In this document: in pieces, positions 57,736 to 64,000 of the stretch | Layout: the number at the start of each line of letters is the position of its first letter | How positions within the stretch are numbered: position 1 is the stretch's first letter | Assembly (NCBI RefSeq): GCF_004348345.1 | Contig: NZ_SMJZ01000001.1 | Coordinates: 1 to 64,000 of the forward strand | Reading direction: 5' to 3' | DNA: 64,000 bases | From: Nonomuraea longispora | GTDB taxonomy: Bacteria > Actinomycetota > Actinomycetes > Streptosporangiales > Streptosporangiaceae | Notes under the pieces: generated by a model | Database searches by the model: none | What the model was told of the DNA's origin: nothing | Seen by the model: the letters and a program-made list of their open reading frames with translations, nothing else | Translations under genes and position numbers: made by a program

Positions 57736-60291
57736 ATGCCCAACGACGCCGACGCCAGGCCGGACCCGTACGACGGCCGGCACGAGTCACGCGGCCGGCG
57801 ACGTGTGCGACCAGGACGTCCGTTCCACCGCGTGATGACGTTGCTGCTGGGCACCACCCTGGCCGCGTCCATCACCCCCGCGACGGCGCACGCGCAGACC
57901 ACGCAGACGACGCACACGAGGACGGCACAGGCGGTCCAGGCGACGCGCGCGGAGACCACCCACACCGCGAGCACGGAAGCGACGCGGACGGCACACACGG
58001 GAAGGGCGGGGGCGTGGGAGGTCAAGGGACGGGTGGCCGTGGTCGGCGTGCCCGGCCTCGAGTGGAGCGACGTCGACCGGTCACGGACGCCCCACCTGTG
58101 GGATCTCGTCAGCCGAGGCTCCTCCGCCTCGCTCTCCACGCGTACGGTCCCGCCCCCTGACCGGGGCATCACCTGCCCCACGGCGGGCTGGCTGACCGTC
58201 TCCGCCGGCCAGCGAGCCGGTACGCCGGGCAAGGGCTGCTCTCCGGCACCCGGGCCCCGGCCATCAGGTCGAGGCGCCACGATTCCCGGATGGGACACGT
58301 TGAGCGCGTACCAGGGCGAGACCGGCTTCGACGCCCGGCTGGGCACGCTGGGCCGGCTCGTACGGGAGGGCGGCGGGCAGGTGGCGGCGATCGGCCCGGG
58401 AGCCGCGCTTGCCGCAGCGGACACTTCCGGAAATATCCCGACCTACGCCCCTGACCTGGGCTCCGTCACCGACCTGACCCCCTACGATCTCGTCGTCTTC
58501 GAAGCCGCCGACCTGGCGACCGCCTGGGCCTCCCGCCCCCTGGACGAGTACGGCGTTCCCACCCCGCTGCCCGCCGACGACAGGAGAACGGCGGTGGCGC
58601 GGGCCGACCGGCAGATCGGCGCCCTGATCGGCAAGCTGCCCGCCGGGACCTCCGTCCTGGTAGCGGGCATCTCCGACGTGACGCCCAACGCCCACCTCCA
58701 CGTGGCCATCGCCACCGGCCCGTCAGCGCCGGGTGGCCCGCCGTTCCCGCACGGCCGCCTCACCGCGACCTCCACCCGCCAGGACTCCCTGGTCACGATC
58801 ACCGACCTCACCGCCACCGTCGTACAGCTCCTCGGCCTGCCCGCGACCCGCGAGATCGTCGGCCGCCCGTGGCGATCAGGGGACGCCACCCCACTCGACC
58901 CGGCCGGCGCGGTGATGGACCTGGCCGACGCCGACCTCGCCAGCCAGGTGCTCCGCGACGTACGCGGCCCCTTCTTCACCGTCCTGGTGACGGTGCAACT
59001 CCTCTTCTACGCCCTCGCCGCCCTCGCTCTCCGCCGCCGCTCCAGGAACGGCGCGAACCGCACCACCCGCCCCGAACCAGACCAGAACCACCCGCCACAA
59101 GCCGCCGCTGCCCCGCCGGACACCCCCGCACCCGGGTCACAGCGGGACGTCCCCACCAGGCCGGACGCGGCCTCGGACGTGCCGCCGTCGGCGGACGCCC
59201 GGACCGTGGGCCTGGCGAGCGCGTCCACGTTGCTCGTCGCCGTGCAGGCCGTCGCGGTCGTGAGCGGGGCCATTCCCGTGTCGACCTTCCTGGCTCAGCT
59301 GGTGCCGTGGTGGACGCTGCCGGTCCCGATGGTGTCGGTGATCGTGACGATCGTCGCCATCGCCGCCCTGATCACCGCCGCGGCCTTCGCGGGGCCGTGG
59401 CGTTCGCACGTGCTCGGACCGCTCACCGTGGTCGCCGCCGTCACCTCGCTGGCGCTCCTCCTCGACGTCATGACCGGCTCCACGCTCCAGGTCAATGCCG
59501 TGACCGGTTATGAGCCCGTCACCGGCGGACGGTTCTACGGCTTCAGCAACATCGCCTTCGCCGTCTACGCCACCGGCACCGTGCTCGGCCTGGCAGGGGT
59601 GGCCCAGTGGCTCCTCGGCAAGGGGGTGGCCAGGGTCGTGGTCGTCGTGACGTGCGCGGTCTATGGAGGGCTGGCGGTCTTCGCGGACGGATGGCCGTCA
59701 TGGGGCGCCGACTTCGGTGGTGTGCCGGCCTTCGTGGTGGGTCTGGCCGTCTTCCTCATCCTCCTTTCGGGCAGGCGCGTATCGGCGTTGAGACTGGCGC
59801 TCGTGGGCCTGGCGGGGGCGCTGCTCGTGGGGACGCTGGCCGTGTTCGACTGGCTGCGGCCCGAGGTTCAGCGTACGCACCTGGGCGGTTTCGTCCAGCA
59901 GATCATCGACGGCCAGGCGTGGACGGTCGTCTGGCGTAAGTTCACCGCCATGGTCGGCGTCACGGTCGGCAACTGGTCACTGACCCTCCTCACCGTGGTC
60001 GCGCTGGCCTTCCTCCTCCTGGTGCTCGCCCGGCCGTCGCGCTGGGGCGCCTCCGCGCTCGGCCAGGTGTACGCCCTCGCCCCGGTGCTCAGGGCGGGCC
60101 TGTTCGGCACGCTCACGTGCGCGTTCGTCGCCTTCCTCATGAACGACTCGGGCATCGCCATCCCCTCTATGGCGTTGACGGTCGCGGTGCCGCTGACGCT
60201 GGCGGCGTGTGTGCGCGCCCTGCAGCTCGCCACGCCCACACCAGCAGCGCCACGGTCAGGGCCAGCAGCGCCCACGCGAGCTGAGGCCTGA
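57736..60291 (+). CDS. Large membrane protein with N-terminal alkaline-phosphatase-like domain
   Basis: 851 residues from ATG 57736; an ATG at 57835, just before the signal-like MTLLLGTTLAASITPATAHA, is an alternative. A Thr/Ala/Gln low-complexity spacer is followed by VKGRVAVVGVPGLEWSDVDR, TPHLWDLVSRGSSASLSTRT, CPTAGWLTVSAGQRA and SVLVAGISDVTPNAHLHVAI, the strand order of alkaline-phosphatase-superfamily domains with VxGxxG-type metal strands. From about 410 there are some nine helices (FFTVLVTVQLLFYALAALAL, FSNIAFAVYATGTVLGLAGV, WGADFGGVPAFVVGLAVFL). An envelope phospho-transfer role is possible. The last 125 bases overlap the convergent gene at 60167. Confidence 0.72.
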   Translation: MPNDADARPDPYDGRHESRGRRRVRPGRPFHRVMTLLLGTTLAASITPATAHAQTTQTTHTRTAQAVQATRAETTHTASTEATRTAHTGRAGAWEVKGRVAVVGVPGLEWSDVDRSRTPHLWDLVSRGSSASLSTRTVPPPDRGITCPTAGWLTVSAGQRAGTPGKGCSPAPGPRPSGRGATIPGWDTLSAYQGETGFDARLGTLGRLVREGGGQVAAIGPGAALAAADTSGNIPTYAPDLGSVTDLTPYDLVVFEAADLATAWASRPLDEYGVPTPLPADDRRTAVARADRQIGALIGKLPAGTSVLVAGISDVTPNAHLHVAIATGPSAPGGPPFPHGRLTATSTRQDSLVTITDLTATVVQLLGLPATREIVGRPWRSGDATPLDPAGAVMDLADADLASQVLRDVRGPFFTVLVTVQLLFYALAALALRRRSRNGANRTTRPEPDQNHPPQAAAAPPDTPAPGSQRDVPTRPDAASDVPPSADARTVGLASASTLLVAVQAVAVVSGAIPVSTFLAQLVPWWTLPVPMVSVIVTIVAIAALITAAAFAGPWRSHVLGPLTVVAAVTSLALLLDVMTGSTLQVNAVTGYEPVTGGRFYGFSNIAFAVYATGTVLGLAGVAQWLLGKGVARVVVVVTCAVYGGLAVFADGWPSWGADFGGVPAFVVGLAVFLILLSGRRVSALRLALVGLAGALLVGTLAVFDWLRPEVQRTHLGGFVQQIIDGQAWTVVWRKFTAMVGVTVGNWSLTLLTVVALAFLLLVLARPSRWGASALGQVYALAPVLRAGLFGTLTCAFVAFLMNDSGIAIPSMALTVAVPLTLAACVRALQLATPTPAAPRSGPAAPTRAEA

Positions 60292-61687
60292 GCACCGTCC
60301 TGAGCCACTCGAGGTCCTGTGGCTGGCCCTCCACCCTGGCGGGCAGGTAGGCCAGCGACAGGATCAGCAGGTGTGCGACCACGAAGCCGTCCAGTGCCGA
60401 CGCCCCCACGAGCGCCAGCAGCCCCAGCGCCAGCCCGTCGTACCACGGCAGCACGTAGGGGGTCGCGAACACGTACGCCACCACCAGCACCATCGCCACG
60501 ACGGGAGCCCCCTGGACCGTCCCAGAACCGGGCTCGGTGGCCCGGGAGGGAAGGGGCGACGCGCCTGGGGTGAGGCGGAACAGGAACCAGGCGATGAGCG
60601 CGAGCACCAGGAGGGAGCCGACCTGGATCTCTCCCCGGTAGGCGCTGCCGGTGCCCACGACGGACTGCAGCCAGCCCTGCGCGAGCTTCCAGAACGAGGC
60701 GTGCGAGATCGCCTTGCTGGTGCGGGTCACCGGCTCGATCGCCGCCGTTCCGACGATCGCGTAACCGGCGACGACCACGGCGAGGGCGCACCCGGCCATG
60801 ACCGCCAGACGGGCAGGTCGCCGTCGCAACTCCCAGGCCGGCCCAAGAGCGACGAGACCGGCGTTGACCTTGATCGCCACGCCGAGTCCGAGCAGGATGC
60901 CCGACCCCGCAGGACGCTCCCTCGCCAGCAGGGCCGCGACCATGCACGCGATGGCGAGGGTGTCGACGTGCATGCCCGCCACCAACTGGTAGAGCAGCAG
61001 CGGGTTGGCCGTCCACAACAACGCGGCACGCAGGCGCCTGGCCGGGTCGTGCCGGGTGAACCGGTCGATGAGCAGGCCCGTCACGATGAACGCCGCGGCG
61101 TTGAACAGGGCCAGCACGAATATCGTCAGCCGGAGCGAGTCTCCGCCCACCCAGCTCGCCACCGCCTGCAGCGCCGTCGCCACCGGGCCGTAAACGCTCG
61201 GCTCCTCCCGCCACGGTTCCTCGACGGCACCGGCGATGGGGTCGCCGGGCAGATCCGCCGCGCCGTGGGCGTAGGGGTCGAGGCCCAGCGTGACCATGCG
61301 CCCGTAGACGGCGTAGTTGAGATGGTCGCCGGAACCGGACGGGGGCAGGAACGCCAGCAGCCCCGCCGCCATGCAGCCCATGAGGACCACCGATCGCACG
61401 AGGTCAGGACGGGCGGCCGGGAGCCTGCAGGCGAGGGGCAGGGCGAGCAGGAGACCGAGGCCGCCGAGGACGAGGGCGGCGGCGGCCAGGACGATCGTGA
61501 GATGCGGATCCGGCCGGACGTCGAGGGAGTAGGGCGGCTGCCAGGCAGGGCCGGTCAACGCGGGGACCATCGGCGAGGGGCCGAGCAGTCCGATGGTGAG
61601 CGTCAGCAGGATCGAGGCGCCGATCGCCGCCGCGGCCGCCCACCCGAGCCGGCCTCGTGCCTTGTCGTGCCGCGATTGCGAAGTCAC
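60167..61687 (-). CDS. Polyprenol-phosphate-mannose-dependent alpha-mannosyltransferase (MptA/B-like)
   Basis: 506 residues from GTG 61687. About twelve helices, with the large external loop SGSGDHLNYAVYGRMVTLGL DPYAHGAADLPGDP (GD-H-xYA..R..GxDPY), EPSVYGPVATALQAVA (YGP) and IKVNAGLVALGPAWEL (K-x-x-P-like). These are the GT-C signature elements of actinobacterial mannosyltransferases making lipomannan-type glycans. With the GT87 and GT2 genes it forms an envelope-glycan neighbourhood. Its 3' end is antisense to the last 125 bases of the phosphatase-like gene. Confidence 0.85.
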   Translation of the reverse strand: MTSQSRHDKARGRLGWAAAAAIGASILLTLTIGLLGPSPMVPALTGPAWQPPYSLDVRPDPHLTIVLAAAALVLGGLGLLLALPLACRLPAARPDLVRSVVLMGCMAAGLLAFLPPSGSGDHLNYAVYGRMVTLGLDPYAHGAADLPGDPIAGAVEEPWREEPSVYGPVATALQAVASWVGGDSLRLTIFVLALFNAAAFIVTGLLIDRFTRHDPARRLRAALLWTANPLLLYQLVAGMHVDTLAIACMVAALLARERPAGSGILLGLGVAIKVNAGLVALGPAWELRRRPARLAVMAGCALAVVVAGYAIVGTAAIEPVTRTSKAISHASFWKLAQGWLQSVVGTGSAYRGEIQVGSLLVLALIAWFLFRLTPGASPLPSRATEPGSGTVQGAPVVAMVLVVAYVFATPYVLPWYDGLALGLLALVGASALDGFVVAHLLILSLAYLPARVEGQPQDLEWLRTVLRPQLAWALLALTVALLVWAWRAAGRAHTPPASAAPRPSTP

Positions 61688-61865
61688 CGGAAGATTCCAG
61701 CACACTCGCAAGGTGGCTCCGGACGGACGCCGGTGGGCTGTGGACAACCGCGTCCGGGGCCGCTCCCTTGTGGACGATTGTGGACGACGCCGGGGGTGTT
61801 CTCGCGTCCGAGACCGGACACCTCGGCGGCAAACGAACCGGCACGCTTTCACGTACGGGAGATGG

Positions 61866-62594
61866 TCAGCGTTTGGGGCGGAGTTTGTCCAGATTTTGCC
61901 TGACAAGTGGCTCCCGCGTGGCCAATGCGCGCGCCACATCGCGAAGCTGGACCGCCCGATGGAGTTGTGCCCGCCAGTCGGTGCCCGTGGCGCGGTGTGC
62001 CATGTCGACCTCGACCTCGGTGACCCGGAACCCCTTGCGCAGCAGATCGATCGTCAGCGCCGTCTCCACGCCGAACCCGTGCGCCAGCGGCCTGGCCGCC
62101 TCGAACGCGGCTCTGGTGAGGCAGCGCTGGCCGTTGAGCGGCTGGGCGGGCTCGAAGCCGGTGGCGCGGCGGATGCCCTCTTTGGACAGGCGGACGACTA
62201 AGCCGTGGCCGCCGAGCCGCACCCGGGTGGCGAACACGGCGATCGTCATGTCCACCTCGCCGGCGCGTACGGGCTCGATGAGCGGCGCGGCGGCCTGGGC
62301 TGTGTCGCCCAGGTCGGCGTCGAGGAAGAGGAGATGGCGGGGAGCGGCGTCCTCGTCGAGGAGGCGTACGGACTCCGCGCCCGTCTCCATGGCGGCGGCC
62401 TTGCCCTTGTTGCGGCTGTGACGCACCACCCGGGCTCCCGCCGCGCGGGCGACCCTGCCGGTCCGGTCGGACGAGCCGTCGTCGACGACCACGACGAGGT
62501 CGACGCCGGGCAGCGCCATGGCCGCCCTGACGGTGGCCGCGATGCGGTCCGCCTCGTTGGCGGCCGGGATGACGGCCGCCGTGTCACCGCCCAT
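61866..62594 (-). CDS. GT2 glycosyltransferase (GpgS/dolichyl-phosphate-mannose-synthase-like)
   Basis: 242 residues from ATG 62594, with GGAGGTG 7 bases upstream. Soluble GT-A fold: AAVIPAANEADRIAATVRAA, DLVVVVDDGSSDRTGRVARA (DDGSxDxT), RHLLFLDADLGDTA (DxD metal site) and NGQRCLTRAAFEAARPLAHG. It transfers a sugar from a nucleotide donor, probably to a phospho-acceptor such as glycerate or a polyprenyl phosphate. No membrane helix is visible. The STAS gene lies 30 bases upstream in the same direction. Confidence 0.88.
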   Translation of the reverse strand: MGGDTAAVIPAANEADRIAATVRAAMALPGVDLVVVVDDGSSDRTGRVARAAGARVVRHSRNKGKAAAMETGAESVRLLDEDAAPRHLLFLDADLGDTAQAAAPLIEPVRAGEVDMTIAVFATRVRLGGHGLVVRLSKEGIRRATGFEPAQPLNGQRCLTRAAFEAARPLAHGFGVETALTIDLLRKGFRVTEVEVDMAHRATGTDWRAQLHRAVQLRDVARALATREPLVRQNLDKLRPKR

Positions 62595-62624
62595 GGGACG
62601 TCACCTCCGGACCCGCGGCATCCG

Positions 62625-62972
62625 TCATGATCCCTCTGCTATGAGGAACTCCTGCGGCACCTCGTCGTACACGGTGAACACCGAGTCGAGGCCCGTGACC
62701 TGCAGGATCTTGCGTACGGCGGGGCGCGGCGCGGCCACGTCGAGCGCCCCGCCCTGCTCTTTCATGCGCTTGAGTGCCGAGAGCAGCACGTTCATCCCCG
62801 TGGAGTCGCAGAAATCCACGGCGGACATGTCGATGACCACCCGGCTTGGCCCCTCCTGCAGCAGCCGAGTGAACTCGGATTGCAGGTGGGGCGCCGTGTA
62901 CAGGTCGATTTCTCCGGTGATGGCGACGAGCGCGCACCCGGCCTGTGATCGAGTCGAGACCTTGAGCTCCAC
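62625..62972 (-). CDS. STAS-domain anti-sigma factor antagonist
   Basis: 115 residues, ATG 62972. ALVAITGEIDLYTAPHLQSE and VVIDMSAVDFCDSTGMNVLL carry the intact DSTG phosphorylation site; QVTGLDSVFTVYD closes the fold. A classical SpoIIAA-like protein. It could partner the RsbW-like ATPase at 16193. It is the first gene of a unit with the GT2 gene. Confidence 0.92.
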   Translation of the reverse strand: MELKVSTRSQAGCALVAITGEIDLYTAPHLQSEFTRLLQEGPSRVVIDMSAVDFCDSTGMNVLLSALKRMKEQGGALDVAAPRPAVRKILQVTGLDSVFTVYDEVPQEFLIAEGS

Positions 62973-63043
62973 ATGGGCAGGCTAGCGGCGCGGAGGCTTC
63001 CGGTCACGTTGTCACGCCGATAGGGCAACCACAGGTTTTTGTC

Positions 63044-63070
63044 CTCCGTTTGGGCTTCATGGAAACGGAG
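63044..63070. promoter_or_regulatory. Inverted repeat CTCCGTTT-N11-AAACGGAG between divergent genes
   Basis: Perfect 8-base arms 72 bases upstream of the STAS start (62972) and 91 bases upstream of the start at 63162. Possible operator or promoter element; no regulator is assigned. Confidence 0.45.
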
Positions 63071-63161
63071 AGTACGCGAAGCTTGACAGCGTGACATCGG
63101 AACTGGCAACCGCGTCATGGCGAAGGAGGGGCTGGGGCACGTCTGTCGGGCCCCCGGATCG

Positions 63162-63566
63162 ATGAACGCAGACAAATCTGAAGATCCTCAGCGTCAGGGG
63201 CTCCGCGAACGGCTGGAGACCATCCTCATCCGCACAGAGAAGGCCACCTCATGGGATGACGAAGCAGGGCGCCTCCGCGGCCTGGTGAACCACGAAGGCT
63301 ATGTCCCCATCCGCACCCGGCTCGCGGTCGAGGACCTCGACTTCCTCGCCGACGCGCGGGCCGACCTGCTCAGGTTCTCGGAGCTCGGGCTCCGGCTGCT
63401 GGACCTCCACCAGCCGAGGGACGCGGGAGGCATCACGAGTGACACGGCGCATCCCATCCTGCGGTGCAGAAGTTGCATGTGGCGCTGGCCCTGCCCGACA
63501 TTTCGGGCGATGTCGGAGTCGTTCGGGCTCCCACGCTCCGACGTCGACCTCCCGGAGAGCGCCTGA
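63162..63566 (+). CDS. Hypothetical protein with C-terminal Cys/Trp motif
   Basis: 134 residues from ATG 63162; an in-frame start at 63117 is possible. Helical N-terminus (QGLRERLETILIRTEKATSW, LRFSELGLRLLDLHQP). The C-terminus HPILRCRSCMWRWPCPTFRA MSESFG has CxxC...C with tryptophans. This ending recurs in short actinobacterial proteins of unknown function. No Shine-Dalgarno is evident. Confidence 0.65.
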   Translation: MNADKSEDPQRQGLRERLETILIRTEKATSWDDEAGRLRGLVNHEGYVPIRTRLAVEDLDFLADARADLLRFSELGLRLLDLHQPRDAGGITSDTAHPILRCRSCMWRWPCPTFRAMSESFGLPRSDVDLPESA

Positions 63567-63644
63567 ATGTCCGGACGCGGCCTGACCGTGCGAACGGGGA
63601 CCGCCCGGGCGTCCGGCCAGGAAGCGCCCGCGCACCCCGAGAGG

Positions 63645-64000
63645 TCACCCGGCGACGAGGGGCAGCCGGATCTCGAACCGGCACCCCGGCCCGTCGTTGA
63701 CCACCTCGATCCTTCCGTCGTGCGCCTCCACGATCCCCTGCGCGATGGCCAGCCCGAGCCCCGCCCCTCCGTCGGCCGTGGGGGTGCGCGCGGCCTCACC
63801 CCGGAACGCCACCTCGAACAACCGGGGCAGATCCTCCTCGGGGATGCCTCCGCAGCAGTCGGTCACCGACAGGCAGGCCATGCCCGTGTCGTCCACGCGT
63901 GCCCTCAGCACCACGGTCCGGTCGGACGGCGTGTGCCGGATGGCGTTGACCACCAGGTTGCCGAGGGCCCGTCCCAGAGCCCCGGCGTCGGCCTCCACGG
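63645..64000 (-). CDS. Sensor histidine kinase, C-terminal ATPase domain (cut by right edge)
   Basis: The last ~118 residues are a HATPase domain: LGRALGNLVVNAIRHTPSDR (N box), LSVTDCCGGIPEEDLPRLFE (G1 and F box) and GGAGLGLAIAQGIVEAHDGR (G2), ending FEIRLPLVAG. This is a typical membrane two-component kinase C-terminus; the His-containing and sensor parts lie beyond 64000. A Cys-Cys in DCCGG replaces the usual N/T at that site. Confidence 0.93.
   Translation of the reverse strand, partial: VEADAGALGRALGNLVVNAIRHTPSDRTVVLRARVDDTGMACLSVTDCCGGIPEEDLPRLFEVAFRGEAARTPTADGGAGLGLAIAQGIVEAHDGRIEVVNDGPGCRFEIRLPLVAG

Overview
The window is high-GC, dense DNA with GTG/TTG starts, many ATGA/GTGA overlaps, a conservon, a bacterial proteasome activator and WYL, PucR and FCD regulators. 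This points to a filamentous actinomycete, most likely of the Streptosporangiaceae (Nonomuraea-like). That placement is inferred from gene content; no marker was compared.

1-10 kb is an accessory region. A tRNA-Arg(ACG) is followed by debris of an integrated element: the C-terminus of a tyrosine integrase, a broken phage-type amidase and an IS30-type transposase tail. Next comes a compact RiPP operon read leftwards: precursor (5006-5272), ATP-grasp ligase (4024-5001) and an isoaspartate-methyltransferase homologue (2891-4027). It is of the SAV_5884/tgm kind, related to fuscimiditide-type aspartimide graspetides. Two small genes, one frameshifted, precede the precursor, and a divergent XRE regulator flanks them. 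An orphan SUKH protein and a TetR/DUF998 pair with tetO-like operators follow.

10-19 kb holds an internally deleted GNAT gene, a GAF protein, a complete conservon (cvnA-D), a DUF4331 protein with an RsbW-like ATPase, a PucR regulator and a decayed methyltransferase. 19-24 kb is one leftward operon: FCD regulator, a complete polar amino acid ABC importer and an agmatinase-family ureohydrolase. It reads as uptake and hydrolysis of a guanidino compound.

24-35 kb is a patchwork of regulators, small enzymes, two more internally deleted pseudogenes, a WYL/DinB/VOC group with a clear operator, a DUF6745 gene, and a secreted GH6-CBM2 cellulase behind a CebR/CelR box. 35-38 kb is a TetR-controlled MFS pump with small membrane proteins and a universal stress protein. 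At 38-40 kb an M15 peptidase gene has a second copy of its 3' end 1.3 kb downstream. The repeats flank phage-like debris, a signature of site-specific integration.

40-64 kb is more core-like: a Nudix fusion, tRNA-Ser(TGA), dnaE, a ParA-like ATPase, a quinone oxidoreductase, bpa, a HAD phosphatase, a cold-shock gene, an FAD monooxygenase, serS, pheA, DUF4446, three envelope glycosyltransferase genes, a large phosphatase-like membrane protein and STAS regulators. A sensor kinase gene is cut by the right edge.
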